Origin: Pedobacter zeaxanthinifaciens
GTDB lineage: Bacteria; Bacteroidota; Bacteroidia; Sphingobacteriales; Sphingobacteriaceae
DNA length: 64,000 nucleotides
Assembly (NCBI RefSeq): GCF_003313335.1
Contig: NZ_QMHP01000012.1
Coordinates: 62,333 to 126,332, forward strand
Direction of reading: 5' to 3'
The notes beneath the pieces are model-generated. The model had not been told where the DNA came from, made no database searches, and saw nothing but the letters and a program-made list of their open reading frames with translations. The number at the start of each line of letters is the position of its first letter. The stretch's first letter is position 1. Position numbers and translations under genes: made by a program. Of the stretch, positions 18,940 to 28,600 are shown in pieces.

Positions 18940-19434
18940 ATGGAACAACACGAAAAATTCATGAGAAAAGCCATTGACTTGGCTGAAAAGAACCTTAAAA
19001 GCCTACACGGCGGGCCATTTGGCGCTGTAATTGTACGTGACGGGAAGATATTAGGTAGTGCGGGCAACACCGTAACGCATGAATGTGATCCAACTGCTCA
19101 TGCAGAAGTAAATGCCATTAGAAAAGCGGCAAAACACATCGGAAAACCTGATTTAAGTGGTTGCATTTTATACACCAGTGCTGAGCCCTGCCCTATGTGT
19201 TTAAGTGCCATTTATTGGGCCAACATAGCAACCGTATATTACGGAAACACCAAACGAGATGCGGAGTGGGCTGGGTTTGGCGATCAATTTATTTTAGATC
19301 AACTGCAACATCCGATAGAAAATCAAGAGGTAAAGTTTGAACGCATTTTAGCAAGCGAAGCCATTGTTGCTTTTGAAAAGTGGAGAGCTACAGACCCCGA
19401 TATTCAAGAAAAGGTAAAAGATGGTTCCCTTTAG
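18940..19434 (+). CDS. Cytidine/deoxycytidylate-fold nucleoside deaminase, guanine-deaminase-like
   Basis: The 164-residue protein has the zinc deaminase signature: HAEVNAIRKA (His ligand plus catalytic Glu) and EPCPMCLSAIYWA (two Cys ligands). The flanking sequence GGPFGAVIVRDGKILGSAGN and the end segment AEWAGFGDQFI resemble bacterial guanine deaminase of the Bacillus GuaD type more than the tRNA adenosine deaminase TadA. The likely reaction is guanine to xanthine in purine salvage. It stands alone between two minus-strand operons. Confidence is high for the fold and moderate for the substrate. Confidence 0.85.
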   Translation: MEQHEKFMRKAIDLAEKNLKSLHGGPFGAVIVRDGKILGSAGNTVTHECDPTAHAEVNAIRKAAKHIGKPDLSGCILYTSAEPCPMCLSAIYWANIATVYYGNTKRDAEWAGFGDQFILDQLQHPIENQEVKFERILASEAIVAFEKWRATDPDIQEKVKDGSL

Positions 19435-19450
19435 CGAAAACAAATGGCTA

Positions 19451-19486
19451 AAAAACAAAACCCCTTCTGAGCAAACTCATCAGGGG
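19451..19486 (-). terminator. Rho-independent terminator after the serine protease gene
   Basis: On the minus strand CCCCTGATGAG pairs with CTCAGAAGGGG (5 + 4 pairs around two mismatches, loop TTTG) and is followed by TTTTGTTTTTT. It lies 68 bases past the stop of the minus-strand gene at 19554 and would end the second sigma/SusCD operon. On the plus strand it has no T-run, so it probably does not end the deaminase transcript efficiently. Confidence 0.7.
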
Positions 19487-19553
19487 CCTGTACTAAAAAC
19501 TAACCTTGTTTTTCTGTTTATTGTGTGTTAAATCAGACTTTTTAATGTCGCAC

Positions 19554-20441
19554 TTATTTCACCAGTTTCCTCAGCGATTCCACTGGAACGGTATTTTTAA
19601 TCACCATTTGTACGCTAGGATTCATTTCACTGTGCGTTAACATTTTTGTATTGGATACGGTACCAATCACATTACCGTGACTATCCATTACCGGACCACC
19701 ACTTGATCCGGTGGCATAATCTGCAGATATGGCCATCATTTCTCGAAAAAACTTCTTATCATGTTCGCCTGCTTCTTCGAAATATTTATTAGTTACGTAG
19801 CCTTGCGAAAGAAAGTAGTGCATCCCCTTTGGATGTCCTAAAACATACACCTTATCTCCTACATTACCTGCTTGCGCCAAGGCCAAAGCAGGAAGTTTTT
19901 CACCATCGGTAACTAGCTCAAGTACAGCCAAGTCGTCTCTTTTTGAGCAAGCTAAAACCTTTTTAATGGCATAAGCTTTTCCGTCAGCCATCCTCACGGT
20001 AAACCCAAGTGGCTTATTCCCATCGCTAATGTTGGCATACATGGCTACCACATGATAGTTGGTCACTACAATTCCCTTAGGATCAATTACGTAACCTGAA
20101 GACTCACTGATATGTGAATTAGTACATCTTGGACATAAATAAGCGATACCAACGGTTACTGTCGATAGTTTTGCATGTTCATAAACTTCATTTCCAGTTA
20201 ATACTTTTTTATTCGGTTTCACCAGATTTAAAGAAATGGCGCTGGTATTATCAGCCAATTCGGTTTTAGCCTCAGGCGCAGTAATGGTTTTCACTTTAAG
20301 GAAAAGCGAATCCAACGATTTTTGATAATTCGTCAAAATTTTTGCATCATCCGTAAAGCTTTGTGCCATTGCAGCACTTGCGCTTAAGCACCATAAAATC
20401 AAGATAAATCCAACGCTCCGTTGTGTTATATGCTTTCTCAT
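19554..20441 (-). CDS. Periplasmic trypsin-like serine protease
   Basis: This 295-residue product has a signal peptide (end ASAAMAQ) and a chymotrypsin-fold protease domain with a full triad. His130 is in VVTNYHVVA, Asp170 in RDDLAVLEL and Ser247 in ATGSSGGPVMD. It has no PDZ domain, so it is shorter than DegP/HtrA. An unusual CPRC pair (Cys103, Cys106) lies just before the protease core, which may form a disulfide or bind metal. It is the last gene of a minus-strand series in which the two upstream genes encode thioredoxin-fold proteins, which suggests that protease folding or activity is linked to redox state (inference). Confidence 0.87.
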   Translation of the reverse strand: MRKHITQRSVGFILILWCLSASAAMAQSFTDDAKILTNYQKSLDSLFLKVKTITAPEAKTELADNTSAISLNLVKPNKKVLTGNEVYEHAKLSTVTVGIAYLCPRCTNSHISESSGYVIDPKGIVVTNYHVVAMYANISDGNKPLGFTVRMADGKAYAIKKVLACSKRDDLAVLELVTDGEKLPALALAQAGNVGDKVYVLGHPKGMHYFLSQGYVTNKYFEEAGEHDKKFFREMMAISADYATGSSGGPVMDSHGNVIGTVSNTKMLTHSEMNPSVQMVIKNTVPVESLRKLVK

Positions 20442-20464
20442 CTTCTCTCCTATATTGCGCTTGA

Positions 20465-21571
20465 TTATTTGCCAGCAATTCTATTTAAACTTTGTGCTTT
20501 GTCAGAATATGCTTTTGATTCCTTTTCATAAATCTTCGCTACATTATTAAAGTATTCCTTGATGGCTAGTTTTTGAGCATCGTTAGCTTTTGCCATTTTA
20601 TTCATTAAAATACCGTCAAGTATACCTTTAAATACGTCATTATTAGGAATTAATGCAATGTTGCGTTTGTAGTATTTAATTAATCCATCCAAATCTTTGT
20701 TCACCACATAAAGCGCAATTTTGCACATGTGTGATTCTGGTTTACTTTGATCTAATTTAAGTAGCGAAATGGTATAGGCCACTTCCTCCACCTCTTTAGG
20801 CGTATAAACAATGTTGTACCTTGCAGCTGTTTCACTGGCAACTTGATACATATCTTTACGTACTTTATCGAAAATGATCCTATTGGTTACTTCCGTTCCC
20901 CAAGCTGCATCGATATTTGATTTTTCTAACATCAGTTTTCTGAAAAATGGGCTACCGAACTTGGTGATGCCGAAAGCCAGCTCTAAATAGTCTCTGCCGA
21001 ATCGCTCAAAATCTTGTGCATTTTCAAACAGTTCTTCTAATACTGGAGATGGATCTTTTGAACTTTGATATAGCGCCAAAGCGTAAGGAAATCCGGTGGT
21101 CATATTTTTGCTCTCATCATAAGCAGCTTTTAAACCTGCCAAAGAGTTTTTAGGATCAAGCGCAGCTTTTATTTTTTCTACAAATTCCTGCGCTGTTGAT
21201 TTCCCAACAACCCTGTTGATTTCCTGACCTTGTGCATTCAAAATTAAGAATGTTGGATAGGCAGTTACATTATATTTCTTGCCAATTTCTATCCCTTCGC
21301 CCTTTTCCATATCTATTTTAACCGATACAAATTTGGGGTTGATGTAATCTCCGGCTTCCTTTTTCGGAAATTCTTGTTGTGCCATTTCCAAGCATGGAAT
21401 ACACCAAGTGGTATAGCAATCAATCAAAATGTACTTTGGCTCTGCAGGATTTCCCGCTATTCCCATAGCCTCTTTAAGGCTCATGGTTTTAAAATTTATA
21501 CCCTGTGCTGATACAACTTGTGCCGTGAAAACACAAACCGCCAACACCATCAATTTAAAAAAATGTTTCAT
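20465..21571 (-). CDS. Exported thioredoxin-fold protein
   Basis: The 368-residue protein has a signal peptide (LMVLAVCVFTAQVVSAQG) and an N-terminal thioredoxin-like domain with YTTWCIPC (Cys57, Cys60) and a cis-Pro region (YNVTAYPTFLIL). About 200 further helical residues of unknown role follow. It resembles DUF255/thioredoxin_7-type periplasmic oxidoreductases found near TonB receptors in Bacteroidota. It is 23 bases before the protease gene and 11 bases after the TlpA-like gene at 21583-22929, so it is co-transcribed with them. Confidence 0.85.
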   Translation of the reverse strand: MKHFFKLMVLAVCVFTAQVVSAQGINFKTMSLKEAMGIAGNPAEPKYILIDCYTTWCIPCLEMAQQEFPKKEAGDYINPKFVSVKIDMEKGEGIEIGKKYNVTAYPTFLILNAQGQEINRVVGKSTAQEFVEKIKAALDPKNSLAGLKAAYDESKNMTTGFPYALALYQSSKDPSPVLEELFENAQDFERFGRDYLELAFGITKFGSPFFRKLMLEKSNIDAAWGTEVTNRIIFDKVRKDMYQVASETAARYNIVYTPKEVEEVAYTISLLKLDQSKPESHMCKIALYVVNKDLDGLIKYYKRNIALIPNNDVFKGILDGILMNKMAKANDAQKLAIKEYFNNVAKIYEKESKAYSDKAQSLNRIAGK

Positions 21572-21582
21572 ACATGTACCTA

Positions 21583-22929
21583 TTAAAGTTTCGACTCAAT
21601 TAATGCTTTCAATTTAGGATCTGATGGTCTTGGAGCATTGATGTTCACTGTTTTTCCATTTTTGTCAAATAAAATGAATCTTGGAATTTCAGTTACTTCG
21701 TAGTCTTTTACAATCACTCCCTGATTGTTAGAAAATAAGTGTAGACCCGATAGTTTTTTCTCATCAACCATTTTTTGCCATTTAGCTTTATCAGTATCAA
21801 TTGAAAGACTGATGAAAACTACATCTTTGCCAACAAAAGCTTTTTCCAATTCTTCCAAAGCTGGTTGTTCTTGCAAACAAGGCACACACCAAGTGGCCCA
21901 AACATCAATTAACACTACCTTGCCTAAGTTTTCAGATAATTTGTGCATTTTACCATTCACATCAGGATAAGAGAAATCAATCCAGTCGCCACCTGCCACA
22001 TTCATACGAGCTCTTTTTAACAACTCCTTCATTTTAGCACGTTGCTGGTCATTCAACATATATTGCTCGTTGCTTTCTAGGTATTTCACATAATCAATAA
22101 AAGCACCTCTTTGAGCTTGCGCTAAAACAAATTTGGCACGAAGTTCTTTATTTGAAATTTCTGGTATCAGAAAATCTGCAGCCATACCTTGCTTGCCACC
22201 GTAAATAATGTGTTTTACAAAACCGAAATAAAGCATATAATGATATCCCATTGGTAAATTCCAAACATTAGGATCGTTCCATTTTTCATCATTATAAAAA
22301 CTCACTAAACTTGCAGGGTATTCTTCTTTTTTCCCCATGTTTAAACCTGATGCAACAGGGATCACTACATCATATTTGTAGCTATAAGTTAAAAAGTTCT
22401 TTGCTTGTTTATCAAAATCAGCATTACCGGTATGAATATTATTAAGAAATTTCTCAACAGGAGCTTTTAGCGAATCTATTACTTTCAAATAGCCTTCAGA
22501 AGGCAACCTGTAATTATCTTTCGTATAGCCATAAAACCTAAGTGGTTTTATCAATTTATACCAATCAGCAAACACTTTATTTTCTTTACTGAGCGCACCT
22601 GAATAGGTGATTTGTCCATCTCCAGCGTCTATAGTTAATTCCTCTCCTGATTTTAGGTAAACCGCATATTGCTCGTCAAAAACGCCAACATATCTAATTG
22701 CGTTAAGATCTTCTTTTTTTACTTCAGATCTAAAAACTTGGTCTTGCCTACTTTTTATCATCGGAGTAATCACTTCGATATCGCCATCCGAAGATTTCGA
22801 GAAGAAAACTTCGCTTACTTCCTTATTATTCGGCAAAAGTTTATGGAATTTTCCTTTGATTACTGCAGTTTGCGCCCATACAGATGCTGATGTAGCTAGC
22901 ATCACGGATAAAATGATTGTTTTTTTCAT
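21583..22929 (-). CDS. TlpA-family thiol-disulfide oxidoreductase
   Basis: This 448-residue protein has a signal peptide (MKKTIILSVMLATSASVWAQ), an N-terminal beta domain (about 20-110), a helical middle, and a C-terminal TlpA/thioredoxin domain with DVWATWCVPC (Cys348, Cys351) and cis-Pro in VTEIPRFILF. It is the first of three closely spaced genes (gaps of 11 and 23 bases) encoding two thioredoxin-fold proteins and a protease. The 200 bases upstream hold an imperfect long palindrome, so expression could be partly independent of the SusC/SusD genes. Confidence 0.87.
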   Translation of the reverse strand: MKKTIILSVMLATSASVWAQTAVIKGKFHKLLPNNKEVSEVFFSKSSDGDIEVITPMIKSRQDQVFRSEVKKEDLNAIRYVGVFDEQYAVYLKSGEELTIDAGDGQITYSGALSKENKVFADWYKLIKPLRFYGYTKDNYRLPSEGYLKVIDSLKAPVEKFLNNIHTGNADFDKQAKNFLTYSYKYDVVIPVASGLNMGKKEEYPASLVSFYNDEKWNDPNVWNLPMGYHYMLYFGFVKHIIYGGKQGMAADFLIPEISNKELRAKFVLAQAQRGAFIDYVKYLESNEQYMLNDQQRAKMKELLKRARMNVAGGDWIDFSYPDVNGKMHKLSENLGKVVLIDVWATWCVPCLQEQPALEELEKAFVGKDVVFISLSIDTDKAKWQKMVDEKKLSGLHLFSNNQGVIVKDYEVTEIPRFILFDKNGKTVNINAPRPSDPKLKALIESKL

Positions 22930-23003
22930 TAAATTTTTAGTTGTGTGTTAAAGTTGTCCCACGTTAAAATGGGTGTGAAGTTATTATTTGGTTATTCTCT
23001 AAA

Positions 23004-23104
23004 GTTCCGCCGCCATTCAGTACCCGGTATGAAAGCCGTTTTCATTATGGATGGTCAATGAGAATCCTAATCCCATACTTGTGGGACAGAATGACGGACG
23101 GAAC
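23004..23104. repeat. Imperfect 100-bp palindromic element
   Basis: GTTCCG at 23004-23009 is matched by CGGAAC at 23099-23104. The adjoining arms (CCGCCATTC and GAATGACGG) also pair with small gaps. Inside are smaller dyads, for example TGAAA...TTTCA and CCCATACTTGTGGG. The whole 200-base space between the lipoprotein and TlpA-like genes has no plausible coding frame. It could be a structured RNA element, a small miniature-transposon-like repeat or a decayed insertion end. Confidence 0.4.
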
Positions 23105-23129
23105 AAATTAGATTACTAACCTATTTTAT

Positions 23130-24053
23130 TTAAAGATTTACGCCTATATCGGTTAATATTTGTTTGATGTAGCCATACTTCAACAAGATATTTGGACTAG
23201 CCGCAAATCTCTGTTTAAATTCAGCATCGGTGGTTCCCAAAATCGTTTCCAAGTAAACACATACATCAATCCAATCTGACATTGGAGTATAATAAGGGTT
23301 GCGGGGATCAGTTCCTATAAATCCAATTGCTTGTGGTGTTGCCGTAGTGCCTGCAGGTAATCCGGTAACAGCTGTTGTTATTTGATAGATATAAATTCCT
23401 GTATATACATCCTTACCTACTACGTATTTCCTCGAAACCGCATAAAATTTATCCAGCAACTCGCTGTATTTTTTATCAAAAACGGCGTTGGTAAGCATAG
23501 CACGTAATATGGCACCTTTATAGGCCATTTTAGTAGTAGCGCTCATCGTTGGAATTGTAGAAACACCGCCAATTACCACCGTATTTAATCCCTTAAAAGC
23601 ATAGGACCCAAAGGCAACGGTATTTAAATTTTCAACCAATAAGATGCTTGGAACATATACTTTCTTAGGTATCACCGGAAGAATATCGCTTTTTAAATAT
23701 GCTAACGCAGCCGGAACATCCGTTTTTTTGCAATAGGTAAACGAAAGCACCATAGGACGAGCGCCAGTTTGTATACCGCCTAAAGAATAACTTAATGAGA
23801 GCTTTTGGTAGTGGATATAGTTTTTACCATAAACATCTACGCGTGGCTGCGAACCAATGGTGTCATTGATAAAAACAGGAATGCCAGTTTCTTTGTAAAA
23901 AAGATAATTAGAATGCAATGTTGCGTCATTTGCATTATCTTCCAAAGCAAGCCAATTTTTATCGTAGTCTTGAAACGTAAGCGTTTCTTCTTTTCTGCAT
24001 GAAGCCAATGCAACGCCAATGGCTAACAAAACAATGTAGTTTATTTTTTTCAT
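23130..24053 (-). CDS. Lipoprotein resembling SusCD-associated zinc metallohydrolases, without HExxH
   Basis: The 307-residue protein has a lipoprotein signal (VLLAIGVALASC). Its overall make-up (YDKNWLALEDNANDATLHSN near the N-terminus, a domain around KVYVPSILLVENLN, and a C-terminal YLETILGTTDAEFKQRF) resembles the substrate-import-associated zinc metallohydrolase lipoproteins that accompany SusC/SusD. No HExxH motif is present: where one would be expected (about residues 175-195) the sequence reads TKMAYKGAILRAMLTNAVF. If the family call is right, this copy has lost catalysis and may bind substrate instead. It lies 11 bases after the SusD gene in the same operon. Confidence 0.6.
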   Translation of the reverse strand: MKKINYIVLLAIGVALASCRKEETLTFQDYDKNWLALEDNANDATLHSNYLFYKETGIPVFINDTIGSQPRVDVYGKNYIHYQKLSLSYSLGGIQTGARPMVLSFTYCKKTDVPAALAYLKSDILPVIPKKVYVPSILLVENLNTVAFGSYAFKGLNTVVIGGVSTIPTMSATTKMAYKGAILRAMLTNAVFDKKYSELLDKFYAVSRKYVVGKDVYTGIYIYQITTAVTGLPAGTTATPQAIGFIGTDPRNPYYTPMSDWIDVCVYLETILGTTDAEFKQRFAASPNILLKYGYIKQILTDIGVNL

Positions 24054-24064
24054 GTGTTAAACTA

Positions 24065-25639
24065 TTAAGGTTGAACAGGACGTAATGGACGTATTGGATT
24101 GGTCAATGATCCGCGGTTAAATTCGATAGCATATACTGGAATTGGCACTTGCCAAGCGGCAGCATCTTGCGATATGGACTTCAGTATATAGTTTCCAGTT
24201 TTTGCATGAGTTTTAGATTGCGGGTCATAGGTATAAACTGGATGCTTTATGGTAAAGCTGGCCGGCAGTGGATATTTCGAATTTACGGCATATCTTCTTA
24301 AATCAAACCAACGTTGTCCCTCAAAGCACAATTCTCTACGGCGCTCATCTCTAATAAATTCTACCAATTCTTGGTTAGTTTGAGGCAGTTGCGCAGTTGA
24401 AGCATTGTTAAATCGCATGGTACGCAATTTTTGAATTTCATTTCTGGCATCAGCATCAGCGCCCATCATAGCCATTGCCTCGGCACGGTTCAATATTACC
24501 TCCGCAAAACGGAAAGCATAAAGGCAAGAAGTTTGCTCTGGATCGTTATAGGTAGACCATGTGCGGTACTTAGCTGGAAGCCAAGCTTTTGCTTTTGCAG
24601 ATCTGGTAAAGAACGCATTAAGTCTTAAATCACTTGCATCATATTTATCAATTAAATTGTCCGATGATTTAAATGACGAAGCAATTCTATCACTACTCCA
24701 TTGCGAAACCGAATCATTAAGCATGGTTACTGGTATCACGTTAGATCCCATGGTAAAAATAGTTTCGGTAGAACTACGGTGTGTAAAGTTAGATTTGGCA
24801 ACGTAGGTTTTAAGATCTTTTAAAGCATAGCCCAAATCTTCCATGCCTTTAGCAGCCTCAAGTACTTTGTCGTATTGCTCTGTATACAAGTAAACCCTAC
24901 TTTGCAAAGCTTTTACAGCACCAATTCCAACTCTAATTCTTGTGGCTGGATTATAACCGCTTAAATTTTGTGCAGCAATATCCAAATCGCTGATAATTTG
25001 CTTGTAGATAACGTCGTTTTTATCACGTGTAAAATACTTATCTTCTACTTTCTCGCTTACTTTCAACGGCACTCCCTCATCAGTACTTGCTGTTGCTTTA
25101 CGGTAAGGCGAACCATACACATTTGTTAAGAAGAAATAATAATAGGCACGTAAAAAGTAAGCTTCACCAAGTATACGTTTTAGTTTAACATCGTTAGGTG
25201 ATTTTGCTACCAACTCATTTCCTTGGAAGATAATGGCGTTGATGGCACCAATGTTTTTATAAACTTTTCGCCATAAGACATCCTCCCAACCAAAATTTAA
25301 AATGTTAATGTTGGGCGTAGGTTGCCAATTATGGAATGCCGAGAGCATATAAAATGGCGTAGATTGATCTGTAGCAACAAAGTCTAACAAAAATGGCTCG
25401 GTATCATCATCCATTACGTGTAACCATGGCGCTAAAGCCCCAGTTTCAGTGAGATTTGATAAGGTAGCCTGACTGTACACCGAAAATGAGAGGCTGGTCA
25501 TAAAAGCCTCACCAACCATCAGTTTATCAAGATCTTCTGGAGTTTCTACGTACTTCTTATCCGTTGAATATTCTTCCAAAAATTTGCTGCATGAAGTTAG
25601 TAGCAACAAACAGACTAAAATGGCATAAATATATTTCAT
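24065..25639 (-). CDS. RagB/SusD-family lipoprotein
   Basis: Starting at 25639 gives a clean lipoprotein signal (MKYIYAILVCLLLLTSCSKF) and a gap of 10 bases to the SusC stop; a start 8 codons upstream would overlap that gene. The 524-residue protein has the SusD helical repeat region (LGEAYFLRAYYYFFLTNVYG) and the C-terminal FIRDERRRELCFEGQRWFDL with WQVPIPVYAIEFNRG. It should be the surface lid for the receptor encoded at 25650-29318. The ligand is unknown; neighbours point to protein or peptide material. Confidence 0.93.
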   Translation of the reverse strand: MKYIYAILVCLLLLTSCSKFLEEYSTDKKYVETPEDLDKLMVGEAFMTSLSFSVYSQATLSNLTETGALAPWLHVMDDDTEPFLLDFVATDQSTPFYMLSAFHNWQPTPNINILNFGWEDVLWRKVYKNIGAINAIIFQGNELVAKSPNDVKLKRILGEAYFLRAYYYFFLTNVYGSPYRKATASTDEGVPLKVSEKVEDKYFTRDKNDVIYKQIISDLDIAAQNLSGYNPATRIRVGIGAVKALQSRVYLYTEQYDKVLEAAKGMEDLGYALKDLKTYVAKSNFTHRSSTETIFTMGSNVIPVTMLNDSVSQWSSDRIASSFKSSDNLIDKYDASDLRLNAFFTRSAKAKAWLPAKYRTWSTYNDPEQTSCLYAFRFAEVILNRAEAMAMMGADADARNEIQKLRTMRFNNASTAQLPQTNQELVEFIRDERRRELCFEGQRWFDLRRYAVNSKYPLPASFTIKHPVYTYDPQSKTHAKTGNYILKSISQDAAAWQVPIPVYAIEFNRGSLTNPIRPLRPVQP

Positions 25640-25649
25640 GAGTTTAGTT

Positions 25650-28600
25650 TTAAAATGAAACATTGATACTGGCCGAATAAGTTGGCCTTAACGATAAGTT
25701 GATATTTGGTGCTGAGCCTGACTGCGTAGGATCTTGTCCTTTTAATGCTTTGTTACTTATGATGAACAAATTAGTTCCATTTAAGCTTACATAAGCAGAT
25801 CCTAAACCAAGCTTGCGCAGTAAGTTTTCATTGAAGCTGTAGCGGAAAGATGCCGACTGTAATTTCACGTGATCTGCACTTACCAACCTAACATCTGAAT
25901 TATCATACAGCTCATATACGCTACCTCCTAGCATTAAGCTTGAGGCAGGGTATTGTTGCCACCACGAAGAATTTAAATCAACCGAAGTTTGTATGCCTGG
26001 AATATTGGTGTAAGCCTCATCACCTGGTTTGCGCCATCTGTACACAAATTCTTTACGCAAATTTTGTTGCGGGTAAGCAGCCAACGTTGCATAATTTCCA
26101 GAAGTAATTTTCATTAAACGGATTTTATTCCCTAAAGAGTAAGTCAAGTTGAACGAAAGACCAAAGTTTCTCCAGCCAAAATAATTTGACAAACCACCTT
26201 GAATAAAGGGCTCACGACGACCAGATTCACTAAGCACCTCTAAATACATATCTTCACGGGTCATCTGCGCATATTTCTGTTGCAACGCTGCCGCGTTTTC
26301 TGGCTCTGCCCCGTAAAAAATTGGTGTGCCGGTAGTTGGATTCAGTCCTTTAAATTTATATGAATAAAAAGTATTGATTGGCTTTCCTGAAAGCTGTACC
26401 GAACCATCCAAGAAATTAGCATAGGTTAAATTATCCACCAATACATTGTTACGATTGTTAATGGCTCTATTTAAAACCTTGTTCAATACCTGTCCCAATT
26501 GTGGATCAAAACGCCAAACAAAACCTCTTTTTGATTTATTTAGTCCGGCACGGTCAATGGCGGTAATGTTAAGTGCAACTTCAATACCTTGATTTTCTAA
26601 CGTACCGCTGTTAATTACGTAAGTTTGAACGCCATTAATTTCTGCCACTGTCTTATTTAAAAAGGCATCAAGTGTTTTTTTGTAGAAATAACCCAATGAT
26701 CCTTTTACCTTATTACCAAAAATTGAAAAGTCAACCGCTACGTTGGTAGATGAGGTTCTCTCCCACTTCAAATCAGGATTTGGATAATTACTGATATTAG
26801 CATAAGTAGTACCGTAATATGGATTGGTTACTGTATTGGTGCTGATAACCATGTAAGGAGATTGCCCTGGAAGCATATTTCCTTGCCAACCCCAAGAGGC
26901 TTTCAATGCGATATCGTTGATCCAATTGGTGTTGTTGAACAAATCTTCCTTCATGTTCCATCTTCCCGATAGCGCCCAAATTGGCAGTAATTTATTATTC
27001 GATCTTCTGCCAAATAAATTCGATTGCTCGCCGCGGATGTGCACATTGAAGATGTATTTATCTCGGTAAGAGTAACCTGTAGAAGCGTACCAAGCCAACT
27101 CATTGGTAAGTTGACGCTCGTAGTAGCCCAAAGCACTCTTGTTGATAGCCATCCATTGCTGATAGTAGGCAGAATAAGTGGTTGGTACAGCATCAAAATA
27201 TCCGCCCATCTCAGTAAAGTAACCTCTTCGAGTAATGTTAAAGCCATTGTACTCGTTTGATTTTATCTCAATACCAGCCATAGCATTAATAGAATGATTT
27301 TTACTTTCACCTAAGCCTTTGATAAAGTTAGCTTGTAAACGACCTGTGTAGTTGTTGTTGGTAGTTTCATTTTTTTGAAGCTCACCACCAATTGGTGCCA
27401 AATCACGGTTTAAAGCTCTATCTGCACGTAATTTGCTGATGTAGTAAGTATCCTTTGTATAATAAAGCTCACGGTTGTTATTACTGATACCATAAGCAAA
27501 AGTGCCTTCCAAATTAAACTCCTGCGTAATTTTCAGTTTCAATAAGGCCCTAATTTTAGCCTCAATAAGTTTCGTATTATCGCCACTATTTTGTTGTTCC
27601 GATAAAATATTGAAATTGTAAATCTGTCCGTTATCAGTTCTAGGATAGTAAAACAAACTACCATCTGTATTGTAGGCAGGCATGGTTCTGCTGGTATTAT
27701 AAGCATAGTTTAACACACCCAAATCTGATGGAGAATAATTTCTGTTAGAATAACTCCCGGTAAAACCAATTTGTGCGGTAAACCTTTTATAGTCGGCAGT
27801 AATATTTAGCATCGATGAATAGCGCTTACCGAATTCACCATTCAGGGTACCTTGCTCATTAGTATAGCCTAACGAAGAGTAGTATTTGATCTCGTCAGAT
27901 CCGCCAGAAAGCGTAAGCGTATGATTTTGCGAAAAAGAATCTCTGGTTAATAAATCAAACCAATCTGTATTTACACTTGCATAGTAATCGCTTAAACGCT
28001 TAAATTCGTTATAGCCAATGGTGCCGTTGTTATACTTTATCAAGGCATCTTCATAACCAGACCACTGCGTTACATTGCTGTAGTAAACACCTTTTTCCAC
28101 CAACTCTTTTGAAACGTCCATACGCTCTGCAGAGTTCATCATATACATGTTAGCATCCGAATATCGTGGACGTTGGGTAAACGTAGTAACTGCAGCGTAA
28201 GCGATAGTTGGCTTTCCTTTTTTACCTTTTTTTGTAGTAATTACAATTACACCATTGCCAGCTCTTGCACCGTAAAGCGCTGTAGCAGCAGCGTCTTTCA
28301 AAACATCTATTTGGTCAATATCTTCTGGATTAAGTCCTGCAATAGCATTTCCCAAAAGATTTACGAAATCCAAATCGTTCATGCGCTGTGGGTCAATATT
28401 CACGGGATCCTGAAGCACAATGCCATCTAAAACCCAAAGCGGCTCTCTGTTACCCAAAATAGTAGATGTACCTCTTATCCTTAATTTAGGTGCTGCACCC
28501 ACTTGACCAGAATTTTGCATGAAAATTAAGCCTGGTACCCTACCTTCTAATAGTTTATCAACGGTATTAATGCCTGGCGCAATAATGTCATCCATTTTAA

